Shown here piece by piece: positions 1 through 10,835 of a stretch of DNA of 64,000 nucleotides (position 1 is its first letter; each line of letters opens with the position of its first letter). The position numbers were made by a program, and so were the translations under genes. The stretch comes from Capitulum mitella (Eukaryota; Arthropoda; Thecostraca; Pollicipedomorpha; Pollicipedidae). The DNA lies in NCBI GenBank assembly GCA_030062745.1, contig CP099843.1, forward strand, positions 18,952,997 to 19,016,996. Reading direction: 5' to 3'. Under the pieces are notes generated by a model. The model searched no databases and was not told the origin of the DNA. It saw nothing but the letters and a program-made list of their open reading frames with translations.

Positions 1-554
1 TGCATTTACGCCACGACGTCCCCCTCGGAAAAGCTCTTCTGCGACCAGCGCCGCGACAGGTATATACAGCAGCAGCAGAAGAAGTAACCACAAACTTCGC
101 AAAGCAGTCCCCGCATGCACCACCACGAGATAGTTTCGCATGAGAGCAGTAAACAGGCACCCCAGAAAACCACGGCAGCAAAAAGCTGTGAAAAGCTCTG
201 TTGCAGCTCGCAAACAAGTTGTAAACCACTATCAAAACACGGGCTAGCGGTTGGCCCCGTAAAATAGTCATCATTGTACAGACGCCCCAGCCGAGATGAG
301 GTGAAAAAGACATGACAGAGCAGACCTCACGCGCATTTGTCACAATCAAAGCCCACACTATCCCAACCTGCAGATATTCTCAAGTACCAAACCCAAACTG
401 TAACGCCTTGGGATTCATAACCAATATCATTTCGGACTTGCCAGGACGACCCCAAGCGACGGCGCTCAATGGCCAGCAGAAGCGGAAACCTGCAGCTTCG
501 ACAGGCACTCAGTAGGTGGCTCTTAGGTCGGCACGCTCAGCGTATCACTGGCAT
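1..554. repeat. Duplicated segment, copy 1 (beside assembly gap)
   Basis: This segment is nearly identical to 5044-5597. The few differences I see are single-base indels near the start and near position 155, plus one substitution near 410. It stops directly at the N run, so the match may continue inside the gap. No recognisable gene lies in it; the short open frames on both strands match no family I know. It could be a true segmental duplication or an allelic contig end placed next to its partner. Confidence 0.9.
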
Positions 555-1054
555 NNNNNNNNNNNNNNNNNNNNNNNNNNNNNNNNNNNNNNNNNNNNNN
601 NNNNNNNNNNNNNNNNNNNNNNNNNNNNNNNNNNNNNNNNNNNNNNNNNNNNNNNNNNNNNNNNNNNNNNNNNNNNNNNNNNNNNNNNNNNNNNNNNNNN
701 NNNNNNNNNNNNNNNNNNNNNNNNNNNNNNNNNNNNNNNNNNNNNNNNNNNNNNNNNNNNNNNNNNNNNNNNNNNNNNNNNNNNNNNNNNNNNNNNNNNN
801 NNNNNNNNNNNNNNNNNNNNNNNNNNNNNNNNNNNNNNNNNNNNNNNNNNNNNNNNNNNNNNNNNNNNNNNNNNNNNNNNNNNNNNNNNNNNNNNNNNNN
901 NNNNNNNNNNNNNNNNNNNNNNNNNNNNNNNNNNNNNNNNNNNNNNNNNNNNNNNNNNNNNNNNNNNNNNNNNNNNNNNNNNNNNNNNNNNNNNNNNNNN
1001 NNNNNNNNNNNNNNNNNNNNNNNNNNNNNNNNNNNNNNNNNNNNNNNNNNNNNN
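555..1054. other. Assembly gap (500 N)
   Basis: The run of N is exactly 500 bases, the usual placeholder for a gap of unknown size. Open frames that cross it are meaningless. Sequence on the right side of the gap does not continue the duplicated segment found on the left. Confidence 0.99.
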
Positions 1055-1462
1055 ATGTAAAATGTCATCGGCTGCTCTTCCCGTAGCTTACCGCTTTTCA
1101 TTATTGGAAGGACAAGACGCATGACGAGACACTCGACTTGACGAAGGAGTAGTCGGCTTACGATTACGACGCTAATGGTTAATCCTGAATGACGCGTCGG
1201 AAAAGAAGCCAGAAAACAACTGTAGGATATAGATGGCCAAAGCGTGGAACATTGGTTGGCGCCTTGCAGGGGCGTCGATTTCTGTAAATGATTAGGGGGG
1301 CCGAGCCGAGGACCAGACAACCTAACTTCCCCCCCAAATGTAGGTTTTTCAACGGTGTTAGCTTACTTTATTTTGACCAAAGGAAATTTACAACTATTTT
1401 TGTTAATATTTATCAGATAAAGAAAAGTGGAGACTTACAATAAAAAAATCCGCGTATATTGG

Positions 1463-1464
<2 letters not shown>
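1055..1464. other. Intergenic, nothing recognised
   Basis: No conserved coding frame, RNA gene or clear repeat is visible. The sequence becomes A+T-rich towards the microsatellite that follows. Confidence 0.6.
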
Positions 1465-1550
<86 letters not shown>

Positions 1551-1566
1551 TAGATAGATAGATAGG
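1465..1566. repeat. Compound microsatellite (TA)n then (GATA)n
   Basis: About 50 bases of alternating TA pass directly into roughly a dozen TAGA/GATA units. This is a simple sequence repeat of likely variable length. Confidence 0.95.
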
Positions 1567-2439
1567 TAAAGACGGATACATCGCTTATGACTTTATCCTT
1601 TACTTTCTGTCTGTTGCTTGTCTATCGCGGTCGTTCTTTTCGTCATTATTACTCATTTCCTTTTAAACCGGCAGAAAATATTGGGTGAGGTCCAAACCAA
1701 CATTGGGAGGCCTAAATCAACAATCAGAGGGCCAGATCCTTCTCAAAAGCCTACAAATCGACACCCCTGGCGCCATGCGGCAGAGGGGCGCGGGACCGGC
1801 AGCGAGCGTGAACGAGAGGCGCGGCCGCCGAGACCGCCAGGAACAGGTGCTCACGGCTGTGCGGCCGGCTCCCACGCATGCGTGCGCTCAAATGAACGGA
1901 TGTTGATGGTTCCAGCCCAGACATCGGGGCACTTCGTATCGTGGCTTCTCTCGAGTAAAGCTGAAGAGGGTTTGACCGATTACGAGGTGTAATTCTACTG
2001 TGTCTGTGCGATTGTCCGCTTGTGTGTGCCGTCTTGGTGAACCTTCGTTTTCGACGTTTTGTACTTCACGTATTCGTGCATAAATACCAGGGCCATTAAT
2101 TGCGCTGACGATGTGTACGGCAAATAACGTAAGGTGGTGATTTCAATATATGACTAAGACTAAGACTTTCCCCTTCTTCGTGCGGGGTGCCGGGACTGCT
2201 CTACGGTGAACGCAGAGCAGTCCCATCTACATGTTAACCGGGTTGCAATTACCGTGTGGCAGGCGGAGCAATAGTTGTTCCGCTGTCCTTATTGGTGGCC
2301 CGAATGATCACCGAGTCCCTGGTGGGCTAAGAAGGCGCCCAAGGCGTACTTTACACAAACAAATATTGCAAAGAAATATTGTACAAACGCTGACTGGGAG
2401 AGGGGATCGTTATCATTTTGTTCCGAGACATCTTTGCCG
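1567..2439. other. Intergenic, nothing recognised
   Basis: A G+C-rich patch around 1760-1900 gives overlapping open frames of 73 and 124 codons, but their arginine- and proline-rich translations match no family. No RNA gene is visible. Confidence 0.5.
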
Positions 2440-3102
2440 AAGCCACCTTAATCGGGACCTTAAACGACCTCAAACAACCTCAGAGTCACATGGAATGGCC
2501 TTGAGTTCATTTTGTAGCGTCTGAAAGTGCTTCCAATCATTCGAATTCAGCACATTTCTAAAAGTTCTGTTTATGGCCGTCGTGATGCAGGATACGGGCA
2601 TCTTAGATCAGAGCTCCGTGGCCTGACCTGATATAAACCTGAGGCCTGAAAAACAACTGGAAAACTCTGAACTCAGTCATGCAGGCTCCGGATTCTGCAA
2701 TTTAAAACTTAGCGTGTAGAATATTTGCATAAAACCAAATTTTGATAATTGACCTTGGCCTGACCTTATGAAGTAACTTCAGACCAGCAAGAAATATTGC
2801 TGCATGTTTGCCCAGTTATTTGCCACATCACTCATGCAATATTTTAAGTTCTGTCTTAACTTTTTGAAGCTATTTTTTTTGTGCCTTGAACAGTGTTCAA
2901 AATGGCCTAAGATGCCTTCCAAAAACTAACCTTTGCTCCACCCCTAAACATAAAATTACGAAAATTTGGCATAATGCGTAGGAAAAATATGTGAGATAAG
3001 GCACTACGTTTCGTGAAACTGCTTCAAAAGTCCTGGAAATGGCGAGTAAAAAGCCAGAGGGACGGTAGCTTCTGAAGTCCACCAAACGGGTACAGGATCA
3101 AG
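2440..3102 (-). mobile_element. Decayed copy of the TTAA/piggyBac-like family
   Basis: The order of recognisable blocks matches the right part of the copy at 26977-28641: a block about the ordering of GACCT-type motifs, a TTTGCCCAGTTATTTG-like block, a CTCCACCCCTAAACA block, a TTTCGTGAAACTGCTTC block, and an end resembling CCAAACGGGTACAGGAT. The left part and the terminal repeat are missing or unrecognisable. The copy has no coding capacity and is much more diverged than those at 8771 and 44010. Confidence 0.7.
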
Positions 3103-3543
3103 CGATCAAAAGAAAGTTATGGCTTTTGTTTCGAGTGTTGCAGTTTTACGCGCAGGTTGAAGCGATTGCCAGTGAACACACTCAAAACGAAACAAAATAT
3201 ACAGAAGGCATGATGTTCAGAATTAAACCACGAAGATAACTTCCCAGCACCAAACACACTTCAGGACCGATGTTTTTCTCATGAAAATGCTTCCTGTTTC
3301 CAAGGAGTTTCTTCCAATGGTCATGATATCCCCTCTAAGCAGACATCAGCGGCGTGGTATTAAGGCAACTTATCTCCATGACAACGTGTTCAGCCAAGGG
3401 CACCGAGAAACATGCACGTTATATTGGCTGGTATGATATTTCTGTATGTTGTCTTTGTTCATATCCAAGGTTATGCGAGTCTTCTACAGCTTGTGTAACA
3501 AAACATGGGGACATTCGGAATCTACTTCATAAGTGACTGGTCA
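3103..3543. other. Intergenic, nothing recognised
   Basis: No gene, RNA or clear repeat seen. Confidence 0.5.
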
Positions 3544-3850
3544 CTAAAAGGCGTAGTAAAAGGCTATATCACCAGGCCGCGGGGAAAAAGTTTGGCCGAT
3601 CGACGAAGCCGTCTGATCCGGTCCGGTCCCGGCTTGGCCATCACACAGCCAACCAGAAAGAGACAGCCAGACAGAAGACGACAGAGAACACGGCGTATAA
3701 GCAGGTTTATTGTGATTTCGGCGAGCTGGTGCAGACAGCACCGGGTGAGTACAGCGGCCAGCGACCGGCCGCGCCCCCTGCACATACGGCAGCGGCCGAC
3801 GCCCAATCAGAGGCTGTCCACCGCGCACAAGCCACGCCCATCGTAATACT
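3544..3850 (-). mobile_element. Candidate solo LTR
   Basis: On the minus strand the block begins TGTTAGTATTACGATGGG near 3850, continues through a G+C-rich promoter-like stretch, and carries AATAAA near 3704-3710 followed by a CT/GT-rich tail. That order (TG start, U3-like region, polyadenylation signal, short U5-like tail) is what an LTR looks like. The right boundary, a CA end and a target-site duplication could not be fixed, and no internal retroelement coding is present nearby. It could instead be the 3' end of an unrecognised minus-strand gene. Confidence 0.35.
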
Positions 3851-5043
3851 AACACGAGCACAAGCTACAACTGGCTGACGGCAAATGCTGACTGGACCAT
3901 TCAGTGAGCTTATCCTAACATCGGCACGAGTGGTCATGGCTTAGTGAATGGGCACGCATTGTACCAGGCACGACAAAGACCCGAATCCTGGTCCACATCA
4001 AACCATTCAGAAAATACAGATCCAGGCGCAGCCGCGTAAACGGGACGATTCCTTAACAGCTAACATTTCCAACTGAAATTCTGTTACGCACCTTGCTGAG
4101 TGGCATGATTCTGACGCCATTAGGTGCGATAATGACTACCACGTAATGGTTTGCGACACGGGTCCCTCCAACACGAGTACCAGAGGTCGAGGGTGCACAC
4201 ATGGGCCATTAGGCCAATTTACTGTCTCTGCTGCATCGAGACAAGTGCACTGCTGCGTTTCCAACCACTAATGCAGAGGGCGATGCGGGAACATCATCCT
4301 GGTTTCCCAGATGTTACGGGCACGGGCTGACGCTACAGTGGGCAGTTTCCTTACTGGGGTTACTCCAGCTCAAACTGTTCCTCTTTCGTCGAAAGCTGTC
4401 CACCCCTGGACAATCAGCACAAACCAGCACAAATACCTGACCAATAACATGACATGATGCAATAACGAAGTAAATGTGAATGGAAACTACGGACGTAGTG
4501 AGGGATCTTCCAAGTTCTGAAGACAGGAAGGTAGGATGTAAATGGGAAGCCTTTACAATATCCATGGGATCAGCTACAAGCTACATTTGAACAGTTCCAT
4601 CCGTTTTAAGTGCGAAAAAACAACCTACAAGACGCGAACATCAGAAGACAAAACCACACAAGGCCGCACAAAATTTAGGTCAGTTCCTCAATACATAACA
4701 CCGAGCAACAACTTCGCAGTTTCCATGGCGCGCAGGCATTTCGTATAAACTAAGCGATGGTCACCAGTTTTGATGACAGAGGACCCAAAACAGCCTCTGA
4801 CAAACATTCAACACGCCGACATATGATCTTTAGATATAACCAAAGCGTAGGTTATTCTTCGACAGCCGTTTATGATAAGGCCACGCACGAAAAAAAAACA
4901 GGTCCCTGTCCACACGAACATATGCACAAAATACACATTATGACGTAAGCGGATAACGCGGCGAAAACCTGAGTTGTTCTCCGTGTTACGGCGTTTTCAG
5001 CTCCACCTCCACATCCAGAGCGACGCACTTCATAGAGTTCTGT
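3851..5043. other. Intergenic, nothing recognised
   Basis: Open frames of up to 128 codons occur, but none has a recognisable domain, and the longest of them runs into the duplicated segment. Confidence 0.5.
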
Positions 5044-5597
5044 TGCATTTACGCCACGACGTCCCCTCGGAAAAGCTCTTCTGCGACCAGCGCCGCGACA
5101 GGTATATACAGCAGCAGCAGAAGAAGTAACCACAAACTTCGCAAAGCAGTCCCCGCATGCACCACCACGAGATAGTTTCGCATGAGAGCAGTAAACGAGG
5201 CACCCCAGAAAACCACGGCAGCAAAAAGCTGTGAAAAGCTCTGTTGCAGCTCGCAAACAAGTTGTAAACCACTATCAAAACACGGGCTAGCGGTTGGCCC
5301 CGTAAAATAGTCATCATTGTACAGACGCCCCAGCCGAGATGAGGTGAAAAAGACATGACAGAGCAGACCTCACGCGCATTTGTCACAATCAAAGCCCACA
5401 CTATCCCAACCTGCAGATATTCTCAAGTACCAAACCCAAACTGTAACGCCTCGGGATTCATAACCAATATCATTTCGGACTTGCCAGGACGACCCCAAGC
5501 GACGGCGCTCAATGGCCAGCAGAAGCGGAAACCTGCAGCTTCGACAGGCACTCAGTAGGTGGCTCTTAGGTCGGCACGCTCAGCGTATCACTGGCAT
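5044..5597. repeat. Duplicated segment, copy 2
   Basis: Partner of 1-554, offset by 5043 bases and almost identical. Here the sequence continues without a gap to 5774 and then into a 30-base A run, so copy 2 shows what copy 1 may continue into beyond the N run. Confidence 0.9.
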
Positions 5598-5772
5598 CTC
5601 GACAGTCGCCGTCACTGGACGTCCGGCAGTGAGGGTGTCGGCTCGTCCTCCTCGTCAGACCCTCCCGGCCAGCAGCCGTCGACTCCAGCTGCTGCAAGCA
5701 CAGCAACAGGCCCACCTCAGACCAATGAACACTTCCAAACGCTGAACAAAACCCAAACAGAACCTTCGGTCC

Positions 5773-5774
<2 letters not shown>

Positions 5775-5803
<29 letters not shown>

Positions 5804-5804
5804 C
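5775..5804. repeat. Homopolymer A30
   Basis: Thirty consecutive A. It could be the tail of a retroposed sequence lying upstream on the plus strand, or simply slippage. I see no AATAAA just before it and no clear target-site duplication. Confidence 0.9.
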
Positions 5805-6294
5805 GGGGCTCCCGTCGCAGTCATACGAACACAACATGGATAATACAGTGACTCTGAAATACTGGATGTAAGCAACACAAAGACGGGTGACTGTGAATTA
5901 ATATGCAATAAGCGGCGAGCCTTAAACAAGTGGAGTTGATATCTCTCCCTGGTTGGTCAAAATTGGTAGACGTGTAAACGATACGAACAGCTGACGTCTC
6001 CCCACAAGCCGTGGATTTTCAATGCCTTTTACACCGTTCCTGCGCATAGGACAATGATTTCGGATGCACGATGACAACGTCGGGTGCAAGTCACGTAACA
6101 CACCATATGAGTTCAAGTGACACATTTCCCAGAATTCGGCCAGGCAACAAGCAAAACAGCTTACTGTTCCATGCCAACTGAAAAACAATTAAAGCTTTGC
6201 AAAAAGGAAGCGGTCTTATATGAGACGAGATCTGAAATTCACTAACGCGTGCAATGCGCAGATAGCCTCCGGTAAATATTGCAACGATTGCACC

Positions 6295-7150
6295 TAAGCT
6301 TATGTGACGGCATTTATCTGCGTCATATTTTGAGCAATGCACAGATATGTAGGCCAGAGACACAGAATGAAGTCCCTCGCACACGTAGCATACAAATACA
6401 ATTTTCTGGGTGCGAACACGAACTGAGAGCAGCTCAGAATCAGAGCGAATTCTTTTCCCAAAACGTTTGCTGCGCGTGCACGGCATCCATTCCACTTCCC
6501 ACCGCCAGGACAGAGTTCGTTGGTACCAGCCGTTCGAGGGTCTCTTCAGAATAGGAACTGCCTCTTCCGAGCTCATCCAGATGAACAAAATATGTCCCAA
6601 CGAAAAGCCAGGTCAAGAACACGGTTATACTTTGTATATCCACCAAAGAATACTTTGCATTTACAAGTTTCTTTCCATTTTGATCGATAGTTCGGATTAG
6701 TTTGTATCATCTCAATAGGTAATTCGAAAACTGAGTTACCAAAATTGGACACATGTTTCCTTTCACATGTTGTGTCCGACATGTGAAAAAGCATTTGCTC
6801 CATCTTCATAAACTAGGACAAATCGAAATATCTCATCTCCCGCGCAGGTTTAAAACATCGAGAAAGCAGCACGGGTTTTCCGACAAAGACCACTGCTCGC
6901 TGACGGACAAATTACCAACCACGGTTTTTGTCCGTGGTTGATTTTAGGTTGACTGTACCGATCGTAAAGTAACTCCTGGTGAAGTCCCTTTGGTGACGTT
7001 CGCTCATATGATGGCATTTATCAGCGCCATAAGTAGAGCAATGCATCAACATGTAGGCCAAAGATACAGAATGAAGTGCTTCGCACATGTAGCACACAAC
7101 ACGAAAATACAATTTTCTGGGTGCGAACACGAACCGAGAGCAGCTCAGAA
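6295..7150. repeat. Two direct copies of a 150-base block
   Basis: The blocks at about 6295-6445 and 7009-7150 share, in the same order, GGCATTTATC, GAGCAATGCA, ATGTAGGCCA, ACAGAATGAAGT, TTCTGGGTGCGAACACGAA and GAGAGCAGCTCAGAA. They are about 710 bases apart and moderately diverged. The second leads directly into the inverted repeat that starts near 7195. No coding family is recognised. Confidence 0.75.
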
Positions 7151-7194
7151 CTGTTTCGTGTTTTGTGCGCCATGTCGTGGTGTTTCGATGCGCC

Positions 7195-7905
7195 ATATCT
7201 GGAGTGCATTGTCAGCATTCTTGACAATGTTGTAGTTATGACACCAATCTGGCTTTCCTTATGAAATCTACAACTTCAACAGGGGCAAGCAAAACGATAT
7301 AATACGTTGGTTCACTTCAAATGATTACGGTCGGTGATCGGACTGTTTTCCGTGATAATGTTGCTCACTTTCTTGATCTTGTAGTAAATGACAAGGTTCA
7401 GCTGGTCGCTAAAATTTACACAGGTAACGTTGTCGTTTATTATTTCACTTAGAGCCCGTTCATCAACTTTATAAGCTCGGTTTATCTCACGAGGTTGGGA
7501 AAAAACGGGGAATATCTTCGGTGTTGAAAGCAGACATTCTGCCTCGATCGTTCATTGAGCCAAACGCCTGCAACCAACAACCGAAAGCATTATCCGTCAC
7601 CTCTAACCTCGCTAAATAGGTGGAGCCTATAAAGTTGAAGAACGGGTCCTAAGTGAAATAATATACGACAAAATTACCTGTGTAAATTCCAACGGCCAAC
7701 TGAACCTTGTCATCTACTACAAGATCAAGAAAGTGAGCAACATTACCACGAAAAACAGTCCGATCATCGACCGTAATCATTTGAGGTGAACCAACGTTGT
7801 ATATCGTTTTGCTTGTCACTGTGAAGGTTGAAGATTTCATAAGTTAGATTGGTGACATAACTACAACACTGTCATAATGCTGACAATGCATCTCAGGGAT
7901 GGTGC
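7195..7905. repeat. Long inverted repeat, arms about 280 bases
   Basis: The left arm (about 7195-7482) is matched by the reverse complement of about 7620-7905, with a spacer near 140 bases. Both arms contain the same 63-codon frame: plus strand from ATG at 7261 (with a TAA at codon 14), minus strand 7649-7840 intact. The two frames align without indels but with many amino-acid changes. The structure would form a large hairpin and is probably part of a fold-back or other DNA element. The peptide ends in Y-T-G-N-x-V-V-Y-Y-F-T; I do not recognise it. Confidence 0.75.
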
Positions 7906-8770
7906 ACCGAAACACATGAGCTAACGTCACCAAAGGGACTGGAGTTACATACCTCACGAACAGCACAATCATTCTGAAATCGAACACGCACAAAAGTCGG
8001 CTTTTCACACTTGACTGCACAGCCAAAAAGCTAAAAATACACGAAAATTATGTTTTCGCTTTCTGGAGATAACTGTGGTAGTCACTTTTTCTTTCAAGAG
8101 ACCAGATGCTCATTTCATGTCCAAAAATATCCAGCTGCGCACAGGACAACCATGCAGGCACAACGATGTGCCCTTGGCCACCGCTGAGTGGTTGTGTTTG
8201 CATGCACCATGCTCGCTGGCGCCACCTATAGTCCCTGTTCAGGCGCTGTGCCCTCTCAGCCATGTTTCCTCTGGGCCTGATTGTCGGGCCTCTGGCCTCT
8301 GTTCGGCCTCTGGGCCCGACAAGAAAAAATATGAAAAAACACTAACAAAATAACACTGCAAACGTCGATTACCACAAGTCCAAGAGTTTGGAACAACAAA
8401 GTGTCGTACCCATTAAAGACATTTGGTCGGCCCCAGCCATAGCCCAATTTTATACCTAGAGCCAGTCGTAACGACACCACTAACACAACACGCTCTAAGC
8501 CGACAGACATTACAGAAGCAACAACGAAGGGTCCGAGCCTGGGATGCCGTCTGCAGGTGACTCACGTCCTCCTCGCATCCCCAGCGTCTGACGAGGGACA
8601 GCAGATACATCACGGCCGTCAGCGCCACATACACCACCGGCTCAACAATCTAAAACGCCGGTCACGGCAGCACACACACACACACACAACCTGCGTCCAG
8701 ACCCTAATGTACATGTCCGTAACAGCCGTATGTTCAGCACGCAAGCCTCAGGTAGGCAAATAAAAACGCA
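7906..8770. other. Intergenic, nothing recognised
   Basis: A short (CA)n run lies near 8672-8690. Open frames on both strands lack recognisable domains. Confidence 0.5.
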
Positions 8771-9949
8771 TTAACCCTATTCCCGGCAGGGGGGGGGCGG
8801 AATCCGCCCCCCTCGGGTTTTTTGCTTGCCAATTCCAGGCTTTTCGACGCAGCTTCACGAAACTTGGTGACTTTTCCTACCTATTCTTTCTACGCGATGT
8901 GACAAGATTTCAAAATTCTACTTTGCTCAGCATGTCATTTTTGGCCATGTTGAGGGTGAAATGGAAATGTCTGCCAAAAACAGAGTTTTAGAGCTAGAAC
9001 TTAAAATTTTAAATAGATGTATAGCTAAATAGTTGGGCAATGTGCAGATATAATTTTGTTTATCTGAGGTCATTTTACAAGGTCAGGTCAAGGTCAAAAG
9101 TCAAAATTCGTTTTTTCGCTATAATTTCGGCGCCATTTTTTCAAATGCCAAACCCGGAATATATATGACGTAGAAAGGTGCCCTCTACTTGTGTACCAAG
9201 CTTCAGCTTGATATCAGGTCGGGTCACGGAGCTATGACCTAAAATGTCAGTGCGCGTACCCTATATCGCAATAGCCATAAAATGAAATTTTTGAAATAGA
9301 GTGAATTCAAATCATTGAAAACGTTTACAGATAATATTAAATGCACACGAGATCATTCCAAGTGACCCCAAGGTCACTGGAGGTCATTCAAGGTCAAAGG
9401 TCACAAGTTGATCTGAGAAACGTGTGACCGTGACAGTTCCCCTTTTTCATGTCCCTGGCACCGCCTATGCTAACATTATACAAACATTGTAATGCGATTT
9501 GTACTTCTTTAGTATAACATGACTAGCAGAAGCCAAAAAAGGGTGTTTGCCTCTTTTGTTCATTCAGTTGTTAGAAAACTAATCCTCCTATTTTTGAAAC
9601 CCTGTGAACGCCCACGAATTTTCTCAAAATTTCAGATTTGGCGACCTATGGTAAAAGCCCTAGCCATAATCTCTCGATTCATGCCAGTTTCATCGAAATC
9701 GGTCCATAAACAACGGAGTTATAAGAAGTCCAAAAGTACCCCCCCATTTTGACATTTTTGCCCCCGTATCCACAAATTTCAAAATTTTGGAAATTTCTTT
9801 TTATAAAAATATAGTTCGCGTTACGGCAAATCGATTGCAGTTTGTTGCGATGAAATCGGACAAGTAGTTCTCGAGATCTCAGGGGGGGCCGAATCCGCCC
9901 CCCTGCCGGGAATCGACAATACCGTCTAGCCCTCCGGGAATAGGGTTAA
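8771..9949 (+). mobile_element. piggyBac-like non-autonomous element, copy A
   Basis: The element starts TTAACCCTATTCCCGG and ends with the inverse, CCGGGAATAGGGTTAA. TTAA at both ends followed by CCC is the hallmark of piggyBac insertions, where TTAA is the duplicated target. Inside each end is a strong short palindrome of the form GGGGGGCGGA/TCCGCCCCCC, near 8788-8812 and 9881-9905. The 1179 bases hold no transposase. Good matches occur at 44010-45230 (same orientation) and 26977-28641 (opposite), with poorer ones at 31838-32911 and 2440-3102. Confidence 0.85.
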
Positions 9950-10287
9950 AAGGAGCGCGATGGCGTGTTTGGAATTTAGTGCTGCAATGTTACCACCCTA
10001 GCATTATCAAAATGTAGCAGACGACTTTAAAAGCCTCAAGCTTGCAAACGGGGGAATGTTGTACCGAATGACCGAGCAAAGTTGCTGCTTGTATTCTTCA
10101 AAATAAATGTACAATAAACAATGTCTGAAAGCCCTGTATTCAAAACGATTCTTAGTTCGTTTCCCTGTCAAATGTTTTTTCGTGTCCCACTGCCAGATGC
10201 TGCATGAAGACAGAAGCAGGCACTGGTCTATGAGCGTTAGCGAAAGCCCGTATTGCGCCACCTCTAATGGGTGAGGTAAAAATACAG

Positions 10288-10293
10288 TTTATT
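10288..10293 (-). promoter_or_regulatory. Candidate polyadenylation signal of the anoctamin gene
   Basis: On the minus strand this reads AATAAA, about 300 bases after the TAA that ends the last open exon frame at 10593. The distance suits a 3' UTR, but no transcript evidence is available. Confidence 0.4.
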
Positions 10294-10592
10294 GATTGTC
10301 GTCTACCATGCCTTTGAGCAATTCGCGGGGCAGCACACACTGGAAACATGACCATTGTCATTTTTTGGACAAAGCAGTTCTTCTTTAAAGCTGAACGTTG
10401 TAAACATTCCATTAAACATTTTGTACATATACTTACGCGGCCTTCATTTCCCATGGAGCAACGATAGAACAAAGAATGGACAGTATTTCACTTCTGCCGA
10501 GCAGGCAGAGAGGGCGCTGACCTGTGGCTGTCACGAATGGTAAATCAGGCAGTTCTATACAATGTCTTGATCGAAAGTAGTCCCCTGACACG

Positions 10593-10835
10593 TTAAGAAA
10601 AAAAACATGACGCCCGACTGAAACAATGCCAGACACCCAGTGCGAACGACGGCGCGGCCCGGGCCCGGCGTCCAGGGTAGTCAGACAGCAGTCTGGTGAC
10701 CGGCAGCCGTCCTCCGGCTCGGCCGTCGGCCGCGCCTACCTCCGGGTCTCCAACGATCCGATGCAGCAGGGTTTCGCCCAGCGTGCTGGGATCCTCGCCA
10801 CGAGACCGGTACAGCTCCATTTCGACAATCATCTC
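10593..10835 (-). CDS. Anoctamin exon 18 (last)
   Basis: The acceptor TTGTTCGCAG precedes [18 protein letters not shown], which fits the family's charged stretch after the last helix. The frame stays open to TAA at 10593 (80 codons). After GDPE a GAG/GTAGGC donor is possible, and the remaining 48 residues look unlike the family, so the true end may lie in another exon. Confidence 0.6.
   Translation of the reverse strand, partial: EMIVEMELYRSRGEDPSTLGETLLHRIVGDPEVGAADGRAGGRLPVTRLLSDYPGRRARAAPSFALGVWHCFSRASCFFS

Noticed and set aside
523-1320. Long open frames across the N run
   Set aside because: They are open only because N codons are read as unknown; there is no sequence to support them.
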